Shown piece after piece: positions 7,816 through 14,027 of a DNA stretch of 14,027 bases (positions are counted from its first letter, which is position 1; each line of letters opens with the position of its first letter). A program made the position numbers and the translations under genes. The stretch lies in contig DJIP01000297.1 in NCBI GenBank assembly GCA_002433675.1, positions 3,955 to 17,981 of the forward strand, given 5' to 3'. Source of the DNA: Halomonas halophila (GTDB lineage: Bacteria > Pseudomonadota > Gammaproteobacteria > Pseudomonadales > Halomonadaceae). Below the pieces are notes generated by a model. It had not been told where the DNA came from, made no database searches, and saw only the letters and a list, made by a program, of their open reading frames with translations.

Positions 7816-9222
7816 GTGGGAAATGCCGGGGACTGGTTGATTCAGTGGGCGCCTTCGCCCGGACTGCTGCTGCTGCTGATCTTTACCATCGCGCTGGTGG
7901 AGTCGCTTGCCCTGATCGGCGTGGTGGTACCCGGCGTCGTACTCATCACCGCCGCCGCCTCCCTGGCCGGCCACTACGACATCGCGGTTGGCTGGGTCAT
8001 GGCCTGTGCCTTCGCCGGTGCCGTGGTGGGTGATGGTGCCAGCTACGCCATCGGCTATCGCTACCGCGAACAGGTCACCGCCATGTGGCCGCTGTCGCAC
8101 CACCCGGAATGGCTGGCCCGGGGCGCACGCTTTTTCCAGCGTCATGGTCCCCTTTCGGTACTGCTGGGGCGATTCGTCGGCCCGGTTCGTCCCATCGTCC
8201 CGCTGGTGGCGGGCATCCTGCGCATGCCGCCGGCAACCTTCACCTGGGCCAATCTTGGCTCTGCCCTGCTGTGGGCACCTGCCTACATTCTGCCCGGCTA
8301 CCTGCTGGGTCGAACCTGGCAACAGTGGCTGGCGTTACCCGACGACCTCCACCCCTGGCTGACCGCGCTCGGCGTCACCGTGGCGGTACTGGCGCTGCTG
8401 TTCTCGCTGGTCCGCCACCACGCCTCGCCGCAGGGGCTGCTGTACCGTAGCTTCGCCTGGGTCAGCTATCACCTGCCCGGTGGAAGACGCCTGTGGCAGG
8501 CCCTGGCCCCCCACCACGAGGAAGAGCCTCCCCTGGCCAGCTGGCTGTTGCTGCTGGGCGCACTGACCGCCTTGAGCGCCTGGACCCTGATCGTACAGCA
8601 GGCTGACGGGCCGCTGCTGATGGATACGCGGCTTCACGCCTTGATCGGCGGTCTCGAGCTTGCTGGACTGCTGGCGCTGTCCCAGACCCTGGCCGAGGCG
8701 GGAGATACCCTTGGCGTGGCGGCGATGGCGCTTCCCTGGCTGGTCTGGCTGGCCAGCCGTCGTCACTGGGCGGCACTCGGTCACGTAAGCGCTGGGCTCA
8801 TTGCCATCGCCACACTCAACACCCTGGGCAAGGAGGTGATCGGACGCCTTCGCCCGGATGCCCCTGACTACCTCGCCCATTCACTGTCCTATCCCAGCGC
8901 CCACACCTCGACGGCGGTGGTCCTGTACGGCATGGCGGCCGCCTTTATCGCCCAGACGCTGCCGCGCCAGCAACGCTTCTGGCCCTACTGGGTGGCGATC
9001 GTCATCGTCGTGCCCATGGCATTGTCGCGCCTCGTGCTCGGCGTGCACTGGTTAAGCGATCTGGTCGGGGGAGCTCTGCTCGGCCTGGTGGTCTGCGCCA
9101 TGGTTCAGCTGGCCTGGCTCAGGCAGGACCGGGCGGCCCTGACACCGTGTCCGTTACCGGCACTGCTGCTCGCCTCGCTGGCCCTGGTCAGCGCACGTAT
9201 CCTGTGGTTGCCTCCGGTGTAG
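7816..9222 (+). CDS. DedA-PAP2 fusion membrane protein (lipid-carrier flippase/phosphatase type)
   Basis: The 468-residue protein joins two families. The N-terminal ~200 residues are DedA/VTT-like, with VVPGVVLITAAASLAGHYD, GDGASYAIGYRYRE and FFQRHGPLSVLLGRFVGPVR. DedA proteins act in polyprenyl-phosphate or lipid flipping and envelope homeostasis. After a basic loop near residues 200-235, the C-terminal part is a PAP2 acid phosphatase with all three motifs: K339-x6-RP (KEVIGRLRP), PSAH with H363 (the family form is PSGH), and SRxxxGxHxxxD with H411 and D415. The catalytic histidines and aspartate are present, so an active phosphatase on undecaprenyl-pyrophosphate or phosphatidyl substrates is plausible. 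The substrate is not shown by the sequence. Same-strand neighbour to the GGDEF-like pair, 52 bp downstream, probably co-transcribed. The nearest downstream gene is convergent. Confidence 0.9.
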   Translation: MGNAGDWLIQWAPSPGLLLLLIFTIALVESLALIGVVVPGVVLITAAASLAGHYDIAVGWVMACAFAGAVVGDGASYAIGYRYREQVTAMWPLSHHPEWLARGARFFQRHGPLSVLLGRFVGPVRPIVPLVAGILRMPPATFTWANLGSALLWAPAYILPGYLLGRTWQQWLALPDDLHPWLTALGVTVAVLALLFSLVRHHASPQGLLYRSFAWVSYHLPGGRRLWQALAPHHEEEPPLASWLLLLGALTALSAWTLIVQQADGPLLMDTRLHALIGGLELAGLLALSQTLAEAGDTLGVAAMALPWLVWLASRRHWAALGHVSAGLIAIATLNTLGKEVIGRLRPDAPDYLAHSLSYPSAHTSTAVVLYGMAAAFIAQTLPRQQRFWPYWVAIVIVVPMALSRLVLGVHWLSDLVGGALLGLVVCAMVQLAWLRQDRAALTPCPLPALLLASLALVSARILWLPPV

Positions 9223-9246
9223 GAAACACCGACGCCCCTTACCCGT

Positions 9247-9348
9247 CAGGCTTTTCCTCAGGGATCAGTGAGCGCAGCCACTTTCCGGACCAGCCCTGGG
9301 CTTTGCCTGAATAGTCGACGAGTGCAGGTACTTTTCGTACAAGCCCTA
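9247..9348 (+). repeat. 50-bp-period intergenic repeat, array 1 (about two diverged units)
   Basis: Between the DedA-PAP2 gene and the convergent LysE gene, blocks recur at exactly 50 bp. GGCTTT occurs at 9249 and 9299. GAGCGCAG (9270) recurs as GAGTGCAG (9320). CAGCCCT (9291) recurs as AAGCCCT (9341). The unit carries the core GAATAGTCGACGAG (9309-9322), which contains a GTCGAC palindrome. The segment 9292-9348 matches 13944-14000 at 42 of 57 positions by hand count. The last bases of the array (CTA at 9346-9348) are the stop codon of the LysE gene on the other strand. I see no T-run terminator here. Confidence 0.8.
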
Positions 9349-9969
9349 CCCCAGCGCCAGCCACAGGCCAACGCCAATCATCAAGGTCCCGGCGATACGG
9401 TTGAGCAGCCGCACACTGCCCCCGCGTGCGAGCAGGTGACGCAGACTCTTGCCGCCGCTGGCGTACAGCAACAGACAGGTAAATTCGAGACTCAGGATCA
9501 CCAGGATCAGCCCCGCCAACTGGGTCAGCACCGGTCGCGCCGGATCAATGAATGGCGGCAACAGTGCCACGAAAAAGGCCCATCCCTTGGGGTTGGCCAC
9601 CGCAGTGACAAAGCCCTGCATGGCCAGTTCCCGCCGCCTCGGCGGCGCCGTATCCTCAAGGTTGTCAGGGATCGCCATGCGCCCCCGGGAGCGCCACATC
9701 AACCAGCCCAGATAGACCAGGTAGGCCCCACCCAGCCACTTGAACAAGGCAAACAGCGCCGGCAGCTTGAGCATCAGTGCGGCCACCCCTGCCCCGGCGG
9801 AAAAGGCCACCAGCCCCACGCCGACCAGCTCCCCCAGCATCATCCACAGCGCCCTCTTCACCCCCTGGGTCATGCCCAGCACCATGGCCAGGGTCATGCA
9901 CATGCCAGGCGTCAGCGAGACCAGAAAGAAGGTCGGAACAAATACAGAGAGAACGGACAGACTGGGCAT
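9346..9969 (-). CDS. LysE/RhtB-family amino-acid exporter
   Basis: A 207-residue inner-membrane transporter of the LysE superfamily, whose members export amino acids such as lysine, homoserine, threonine or leucine. It begins MPSLSVLSVFVPTFFLVSLTPG, with the family PG motif in the first helix, then GMTQGVKRALWMMLGELVG and the later AVANPKGWAFFVALLPPF (NPK motif before the fourth helix). Five to six helices are evident, and it ends GVGLWLALG. The start at 9969 has TAAGGA 5 nt upstream. A longer in-frame opening to 10113 would add a non-conserved, His/Pro-rich leader across a repeat and is rejected. The substrate cannot be told from sequence. The TAG stop lies in the 50-bp repeat. It may be transcribed from its own promoter or by read-through from ubiX, 104 bp upstream. 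Confidence 0.93.
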   Translation of the reverse strand: MPSLSVLSVFVPTFFLVSLTPGMCMTLAMVLGMTQGVKRALWMMLGELVGVGLVAFSAGAGVAALMLKLPALFALFKWLGGAYLVYLGWLMWRSRGRMAIPDNLEDTAPPRRRELAMQGFVTAVANPKGWAFFVALLPPFIDPARPVLTQLAGLILVILSLEFTCLLLYASGGKSLRHLLARGGSVRLLNRIAGTLMIGVGLWLALG

Positions 9970-10012
9970 GGGTTTCCTTATCCCGAGCAGCGCTGGAGAG
10001 GTGTCTGAAGGC

Positions 10013-10066
10013 GCGAGGTGATGATGGTGCAAGGTGAGGACAGTGCCAGGTGAGGACGGTGCCAGG
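10013..10066 (+). repeat. 16-bp tandem repeat, about 3.4 copies, between ubiX and the LysE gene
   Basis: Successive 16-bp units begin at 10013, 10029 and 10045 (for example GCAAGGTGAGGACAGT and GCCAGGTGAGGACGGT), with a partial GCCAGG at 10061. The first unit is more diverged. It lies in the 104-bp gap that should carry the LysE-gene leader or promoter, ending 43 bp upstream of that start. No function is evident. It may be a slippage product. Confidence 0.85.
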
Positions 10067-10073
10067 CACGCAC

Positions 10074-10715
10074 TCAGTCGCCGACGGTGGACCCGGAGGA
10101 ACCCTCGCCCCACCTTGGCATCAGCTGATGATCGATACCCAGCTGGTTGAGGATGCGCGCCACGATGAAGTCGATCAGATCATCGATGGTCTGCGGCTGG
10201 TGGTAGAACCCGGGTGCTGCGGGCAACACCACCGCCCCCATACGGGTCAGACTCAGCATGTGTTCCAGGTGAATCGCCGAGAATGGCGTTTCCCTGGGTA
10301 CCAGCACCAGGCGGCGGCGCTCCTTGAGCGCCACATCGGCGGCGCGCTCGATCAGATTGTTGCTGGCGCCACAGGCCACCGCCGACAGCGTTCCCGTGGA
10401 ACACGGACAGATCACCATGGCACTGCTGGCGCCGGAGCCCGACGCCACCGGGGCCATCCAGTCTTCACGACCAAAACAGCGGATCTGGCCCTCGGCCGCC
10501 GAGAACCGCTCGCTGAGCGCTTCGGCCAGCAGCGCCGGGCGTGGCGGCAACGCCACCTCGGTCTCGGTGGCGATGACCAGATGGGCAGCCTTGGAGATCA
10601 TCACCCACACCTCGTGCCCCGCCGACACCAGCGCCTCGATCAGCCGGAGTCCGTAGTGGGCGCCGGAGGCGCCGGTCAGGGCCACCGTCACGGGGGGCTT
10701 GAAGCCTTCAGCCAT
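10074..10715 (-). CDS. ubiX: Flavin prenyltransferase UbiX
   Basis: Joins dimethylallyl phosphate to FMN, giving the prenylated FMN cofactor used by the UbiD decarboxylase in ubiquinone synthesis. The 213-residue protein has the flavin-binding TGASGAHYG (14-22), the CPCSTGTLSAVACGASNNLI block from about 103, KERRRLVLVPRETPFS (131-146), and the C-terminal LPAAPGFYHQPQTIDDLIDF. All are family signatures. The start at 10715 has GGAGG 6 nt upstream. A longer reading to 10766 inside mpl is rejected. The gene start overlaps the end of mpl by 8 bp, so translation is likely coupled. ubiD is not in the window. A 3' tail rich in Gly/Ser (GEGSSGSTVGD) is unconserved. Confidence 0.97.
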   Translation of the reverse strand: MAEGFKPPVTVALTGASGAHYGLRLIEALVSAGHEVWVMISKAAHLVIATETEVALPPRPALLAEALSERFSAAEGQIRCFGREDWMAPVASGSGASSAMVICPCSTGTLSAVACGASNNLIERAADVALKERRRLVLVPRETPFSAIHLEHMLSLTRMGAVVLPAAPGFYHQPQTIDDLIDFIVARILNQLGIDHQLMPRWGEGSSGSTVGD

Positions 10716-12090
10716 GTGCAGCCTCCAGGGCCTTAAGCAGGCGCTCGTGGATGCCGCCGAAACCACCGTTGGACATCACCACGATACGATCATAGGGGCG
10801 CGCCTCACTGACCAGGTCGGCGACCAGCGCGTCGATCTCGCCACGACGGTGCGCCGGTACCGGCGAGGCCTCGACCAGCGCATCCACCGACCAGTCCAGC
10901 CCCTCGGGCTGGTACCACCAGACCTGGTCGGCCTGGGCCACGCTGTCCGCCAGGCGATCGCGCAGGGTGCCCAGACGCATGGTGTTGGAACGCGGCTCGA
11001 TCACCGCCAGCAGGCGACCGCGCTGGGTCGAAGCGCGTAGCCCGGACAGCGTCGCCGCGATGGCGGTGGGATGGTGGGCAAAGTCGTCGATCACCTGGAC
11101 ACCGCCGACCTCGCCGCGCACCTCCTGGCGGCGCTTGGGCGTCTCGAAGCGCGACAGTGCAGCGGCACCGCGCGCCAGATCCACGCCGAATACGCTGGCG
11201 GCGGCCAGGGCGGCCAGGGCATTGCGGGCGTTGTAGTCACCGGTCAGACCCCAGTCGACCACGGCGTCCTCGTCGACCCCGTCCGGCCGACGCTGGATCA
11301 CCCTGAAACGACTGGCATCGTCACGCTCGAACTCGATGCGCCAGGCCGAGTCCGGCTGCTGCCCCATGCGCGCCACCGGTGTCCATGCGCCCTGCCCCAG
11401 CACGCGGTCCAGCGCCGGTGCATCATCCGCCACCAGCAACTGGCCACGCCCGGGCACCGTACGTACCAGGTGATGAAACTGGCGTTCGATGGCGGCCAGG
11501 TCGGGGAAGATGTCCGCGTGGTCATACTCGAGGTTGTTAAGGATGGCGACCAGCGGGCGGTAATGGACGAACTTGGAGCGCTTGTCGAAGAAGGCGGTGT
11601 CGTACTCATCGGCCTCGACCACAAAGGGCGCCTGCTCGCCGCCCAGGCGCGCCGATACGCCAAAGTTCCTCGGCACTCCACCGATCAGAAAGCCAGGCGC
11701 AAGCCCGGCGCTTTCGAGCAGCCAGGCGGTCAGGCTTGCCGTGGTGGTCTTGCCGTGGGTGCCGGCCACCGCGATCACCGGGCGCCCCGGCAGCACGTGC
11801 TCGGCCAGCCACTGGGCGCCGGACACATAGGGCAGGCCACGATCGAGCACCGCCTCGACTTCGGGGTTGCCCCGCGACAGGGCGTTGCCGATCACCACCA
11901 GGTCCGGTGTCGTCGTCAGGTTGTCGGCGGCGTAACCGCGCATCAGGGCGATACCGGCCGTTTCCAGCTGGGTGCTCATGGGAGGATAGACGCTGGCGTC
12001 CGAGCCGCTGACCTGATGGCCAAGCTCCCGCGCCAACAGCGCCAGGCTGCCCATGAAGGTGCCGCAGATACCGACGATATGAAGATGCAT
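10708..12090 (-). CDS. mpl: UDP-MurNAc:L-Ala-gamma-D-Glu-meso-DAP ligase (murein recycling)
   Basis: Mpl reattaches the recycled murein tripeptide to UDP-N-acetylmuramate in the cytoplasm, using ATP. The 460-residue protein starts MHLHIVGICGTFMGSLALLA, the Mpl-type N-terminus, followed by GSDASVYPPMSTQLE. The Mur-ligase ATP loop GTHGKTTT is at residues 110-117, followed by EADEYDTAFFDKRSKF, ILNNLEYDHADIFPD and DDFAHHPTAI, and the tail MSNGGFGGIHERLL. These features separate it from MurC. The start at 12090 has GGAGG 4 nt upstream. An in-frame ATG at 12162 would add 24 unconserved residues and is rejected. It is followed by ubiX with an 8-bp overlap. Confidence 0.97.
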   Translation of the reverse strand: MHLHIVGICGTFMGSLALLARELGHQVSGSDASVYPPMSTQLETAGIALMRGYAADNLTTTPDLVVIGNALSRGNPEVEAVLDRGLPYVSGAQWLAEHVLPGRPVIAVAGTHGKTTTASLTAWLLESAGLAPGFLIGGVPRNFGVSARLGGEQAPFVVEADEYDTAFFDKRSKFVHYRPLVAILNNLEYDHADIFPDLAAIERQFHHLVRTVPGRGQLLVADDAPALDRVLGQGAWTPVARMGQQPDSAWRIEFERDDASRFRVIQRRPDGVDEDAVVDWGLTGDYNARNALAALAAASVFGVDLARGAAALSRFETPKRRQEVRGEVGGVQVIDDFAHHPTAIAATLSGLRASTQRGRLLAVIEPRSNTMRLGTLRDRLADSVAQADQVWWYQPEGLDWSVDALVEASPVPAHRRGEIDALVADLVSEARPYDRIVVMSNGGFGGIHERLLKALEAAHG

Positions 12091-12179
12091 GGCGCCTCCG
12101 GTGCGCTGCTGCTGCCCCGTCCCCGAGTCGACGCGCGCAGCGCCCCCGGCAGACAACGGCACTCAAGGTTGGCGGCAGC

Positions 12180-12317
12180 CTAGCATGCCCCGACAAAGGC
12201 CTCCAGAGTCAGCGTCACACCGTCGTCGCTGTTGCCGAACGACCACTGTTTTACTTCGACGTCGACGCTCCGCTGCGCCGGGTCATGCCGGTCGGATGCA
12301 GGCGCCAGGCCGATGGG
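12180..12317 (-). other. Unassigned 45-codon open frame without an ATG, possible gene remnant
   Basis: On the minus strand, 45 codons are open between in-frame TAG codons at 12318-12320 and 12180-12182. The predicted peptide includes RSVDVEVKQWSFGNSDDG and ends LTLEAFVGAC. It has a protein-like mix of residues and mostly G/C third positions, like the real genes. There is no ATG or TTG start and the only GTG is late, with no Shine-Dalgarno. It may be the decayed 3' end of a lost gene, a coupled leader, or chance in GC-rich DNA. I do not assign a function. Confidence 0.2.
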
Positions 12318-12318
12318 C

Positions 12319-12324
12319 TAGAAT
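12319..12324 (+). promoter_or_regulatory. Possible -10 box of the pfp promoter
   Basis: TAGAAT (5/6 to TATAAT), in the context GGGCTAGAATCGCC, sits 201 bp before the pfp start. No good -35 box is found 16-18 bp upstream. If used, the transcript would carry a leader of about 190 nt containing the 15-bp tandem repeat. Confidence 0.3.
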
Positions 12325-12366
12325 CGCCGACCATGTCCCGGCGCTGTCCCGGCCATGACGTGCCCG

Positions 12367-12411
12367 GCGATGGCTTTCTCCGCGATGGCTTTTTCTGCGA
12401 TAGCTTTCCCG
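12367..12411 (+). repeat. 15-bp tandem repeat in the pfp leader, three copies
   Basis: GCGATGGCTTTCTCC, GCGATGGCTTTTTCT and GCGATAGCTTTCCCG follow one another without gaps. Flanking 15-mers at 12352 and 12412 are weaker relatives. Because 15 is a multiple of three, the array keeps all reading frames open and reads AMAFS-AMAFS-AIAFP in the frame of pfp, which is open back to 12355. It lies upstream of the accepted pfp start. Confidence 0.85.
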
Positions 12412-12525
12412 GCAAGGGCCTGGCCGACCGCGACGCGCCCACCGATCCTTTCCCCTCGCCACGCCGCGCGGGGACATTGTTCGTTTCACCGAATTCACGA
12501 TCCAGAACCAGGAGCCCCACGCCAC

Positions 12526-13785
12526 ATGGCCCAGCACAACGCCTTCTACGCCCAATCCGGCGGCGTCACCGCCGTGATCAACGCCAGCGCCTGCGGCGTC
12601 ATCGAGACCTGCCGCCAGAACAGTGATCGCATCGGCAAGGTCTACGCCGGCCACAACGGCATCATTGGCGCCCTGACCGAGGACCTGATCGACGTCAGCC
12701 AAGAGTCCGACGACACCATCGCCGCCCTGCGCCACACCCCCGGCGGCGCCTTCGGTTCCTGTCGCTACAAGCTCAAGGACATCGAAAGCCATCGCACCCA
12801 GTACGAGCGCCTGATCGAGGTGTTCAAGGCTCACGATATCCGCTACTTCTTCTACAACGGCGGTGGCGACAGTGCCGACACCTGCCTCAAGGTCTCGCAG
12901 CTGTCCGAGAAGATGGGCTACCCGCTGACCGCCATCCACGTGCCCAAGACCGTGGACAACGACCTGCCGATCACCGACAACAGCCCCGGCTTCGGCAGCG
13001 TGGCCAAGTACATCGCCACCTCGACCCTCGAGGCCTCCATGGACATCGCCTCCATGTGCGCCACCTCCACCAAGGTGTTTGTGCTCGAGGTCATGGGTCG
13101 CCACGCCGGCTGGATCGCTGGTGCCGGTGGCCTGGCCGGCCAGGGCGAGGGTGAGCCACCCCACCTGGTGATCTTCCCCGAGATTCCCTTCGACCGTCGC
13201 CAGGTGATGGAACGCGTGGAGTACGCGGTCAAGAACTACGGCTATTGCGTGATCGTGGTTTCCGAGGGCGCGCGCTACGAGGACGGTACCTTCCTCGCCG
13301 ACTCCGGCAACACCGATGCCTTCGGACACCGCCAGCTCGGCGGCGTGGCCCCGACCCTGGCCGGCATGGTCAAGCAGGACCTGGGCTACAAGTACCACTG
13401 GGCGGTCGCCGACTACCTTCAGCGCGCCGCACGCCACCTGGGCGCCAAGACCGACGTCGAACAGGCCTACGCCGTGGGCGTCAAGGCGGTGGAACTGGCG
13501 CTCGAGGGGCACAACGCCCAGATGCCGGCGATCAAGCGCGTCAGCGACAATCCCTACCGCTGGGAGATCGAGGCAGCACCGCTGGCCGAGGTGGCTAATC
13601 GTGAGAAGTTCATGCCGCGCGACTATATCCGCGAGGATGGCTTCGGTATCAGTGACGCTGGCCGCGCCTACCTGGCACCGCTGATCCAGGGCGAGGACTT
13701 CCCTCCCTTCGAGAACGGCCTGCCGAAGATGGCGCGCCTCAAGCTCGCGCGGGTGGAAAAGCGTCTGCCGGAATTCAGCCTGTAA
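12526..13785 (+). CDS. pfp: Pyrophosphate-dependent 6-phosphofructokinase
   Basis: Interconverts fructose 6-phosphate and fructose 1,6-bisphosphate using PPi as phosphoryl donor, reversibly, in glycolysis or gluconeogenesis. The 419-residue protein has GGVTAVINAS near the N-terminus, and the donor-site loop NGGGDSADT (111-119) in place of the GGDGS of ATP enzymes. PKTVDND at 140-146 carries Lys141, typical of PPi enzymes, and catalytic Asp144. The substrate motif MGRHAGW is at 190-196. The ATG at 12526 begins MAQHNAFYAQSGG, with AGGAG 11 nt upstream. An in-frame extension to 12355 would add a repeat-derived leader and is not accepted. PPi use is inferred from the motifs. The gene is monocistronic here, followed by a strong terminator. 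Confidence 0.92.
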   Translation: MAQHNAFYAQSGGVTAVINASACGVIETCRQNSDRIGKVYAGHNGIIGALTEDLIDVSQESDDTIAALRHTPGGAFGSCRYKLKDIESHRTQYERLIEVFKAHDIRYFFYNGGGDSADTCLKVSQLSEKMGYPLTAIHVPKTVDNDLPITDNSPGFGSVAKYIATSTLEASMDIASMCATSTKVFVLEVMGRHAGWIAGAGGLAGQGEGEPPHLVIFPEIPFDRRQVMERVEYAVKNYGYCVIVVSEGARYEDGTFLADSGNTDAFGHRQLGGVAPTLAGMVKQDLGYKYHWAVADYLQRAARHLGAKTDVEQAYAVGVKAVELALEGHNAQMPAIKRVSDNPYRWEIEAAPLAEVANREKFMPRDYIREDGFGISDAGRAYLAPLIQGEDFPPFENGLPKMARLKLARVEKRLPEFSL

Positions 13786-13853
13786 ACCGGTAACACTTGA
13801 CGCCAGAGGTCGCTGCTACCGAGACCCGGCGAGCGCGACCCTGCGATGAACCG

Positions 13854-13886
13854 AAAAAAGCCCCGAGGCCTGGCCTCGGGGCTTTT
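13854..13886. terminator. Bidirectional intrinsic terminator after pfp
   Basis: A perfect 10-bp GC-rich stem (GCCCCGAGGC at 13860-13869 pairing with GCCTCGGGGC at 13873-13882) with a 3-nt loop is flanked by six A on the left and four T on the right. It should stop pfp transcripts 70-100 nt after the stop codon, and any transcript arriving from the right. Confidence 0.95.
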
Positions 13887-13942
13887 CGTTTGTCGACGCA
13901 GGGCGTGTCAGGAAGACCGGCTGGCCCCGCCACGAATCACCA

Positions 13943-14027
13943 AAGCCCCAGGACTTCTCCGAATAGTCGACGAGCGCGGGCATTTTCCAGGCAAGCCCTA
14001 GGCGCTGTCCGAAAAGTCGACGAGCGA
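13943..14027 (+). repeat. 50-bp-period intergenic repeat, array 2 (runs off the right edge)
   Basis: AAGCCCCAGG (13943) and AAGCCCTAGG (13993) are 50 bp apart, as are the cores GAATAGTCGACGAG (13961-13974) and GAAAAGTCGACGAG (14011-14024). The window ends inside the second unit, so the array probably continues. It is in the same orientation as the repeat at 9247-9348 and shares its 14-bp core exactly. It starts about 57 bp after the pfp terminator. No gene is visible in 13887-14027. Confidence 0.85.

Larger units (their letters stand above)
12091..12525. other. 435-bp divergent intergenic region between mpl and pfp
   Basis: It holds the leaders of two divergent genes, a 15-bp tandem repeat, a -10-like box for pfp and an unassigned 45-codon open frame on the minus strand (entered separately). 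On the minus strand a weak extended -10 (TG, one base, TAGGCT; hexamer 12177-12182) could serve mpl, but no -35 box pairs with it well. I see no tRNA, riboswitch or terminator. Confidence 0.5.

Noticed and set aside
9214..9231. Short hairpin CGGTGT-ACACCG over the DedA-PAP2 stop codon as a terminator
   Set aside because: The stem is only 6 bp and no T-run follows, so it is not a credible intrinsic terminator.
9970..10113. N-terminal extension of the LysE-family gene to 10113
   Set aside because: It runs through the 16-bp repeat and overlaps the end of ubiX. The family N-terminus and a good Shine-Dalgarno place the start at 9969.
12126..12140. AGTCGACG-containing stretch near mpl as another copy of the 50-bp repeat
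   Set aside because: Only about a dozen bases around the GTCGAC palindrome agree. The flanking unit and AAGCCCT block are absent, so chance is more likely.
10970..12183. Long plus-strand open frames opposite mpl
   Set aside because: They are antisense to a fully conserved gene, with compositions typical of GC-rich shadows and no motifs.
12283..13512. 409-codon open frame on the minus strand opposite pfp
   Set aside because: It is antisense to a clearly real gene. Its product is Gly/Val/Ala/His-rich without recognisable motifs, as expected from mirrored third-position GC bias. It crosses the 15-bp repeat.
13943..14027. CRISPR array
   Set aside because: The units are contiguous with a 50-bp period and show no alternation of constant repeats and unique spacers, and no cas gene is present.

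Overview
The window looks like chromosomal DNA of a GC-rich gammaproteobacterium, most likely a Halomonas-type member of the Halomonadaceae. This is inferred from the gene order proA-nadD-rsfS-rlmH-mrdA-rodA, the mpl-ubiX pair, a pyrophosphate-type phosphofructokinase and strongly GC-biased third codon positions. I see no phage, plasmid, IS, CRISPR, rRNA or tRNA signature.

Region 1 (1-5831, minus strand) is a housekeeping cluster read right to left: proA (proline), nadD (NAD), rsfS and rlmH (ribosome silencing and 23S rRNA methylation), mrdA/PBP2 and rodA (elongation-phase peptidoglycan synthesis). rodA is cut by the left edge. The genes are packed with 1-4 nt overlaps at three junctions. There is a 117-bp gap between nadD and rsfS, where a sigma70-like promoter can be drawn.

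Region 2 (5947-9222, plus strand) is the accessory part. Two consecutive membrane proteins share one plan: about six helices followed by a degenerate GGDEF-like domain. They overlap by 4 nt. Neither keeps the GGDEF catalytic signature, but the second appears to keep the RxxD inhibitory-site spacing, so it may bind c-di-GMP rather than make it. A DedA-PAP2 fusion follows, probably a lipid-carrier flippase/phosphatase-type protein.

Region 3 (9346-12090, minus strand) holds mpl (murein tripeptide recycling), ubiX (prenyl-FMN synthase for ubiquinone synthesis) and a LysE-family exporter. Region 4 (12526-13785, plus strand) is the PPi-dependent phosphofructokinase, followed by a strong bidirectional terminator.

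The most unusual signal outside genes is a 50-bp-period repeat that occurs at two loci, 9247-9348 and 13943 to the right edge. The core GAATAGTCGACGAG is identical between the two, and the first copy supplies the stop codon of the LysE gene. Two other short tandem repeats (16 bp between ubiX and lysE, 15 bp in the pfp leader) also lie in intergenic DNA. I found no clear defence system or other large novel locus. The best candidates for undescribed biology are the paired degenerate-GGDEF membrane proteins and the 50-bp repeat family.
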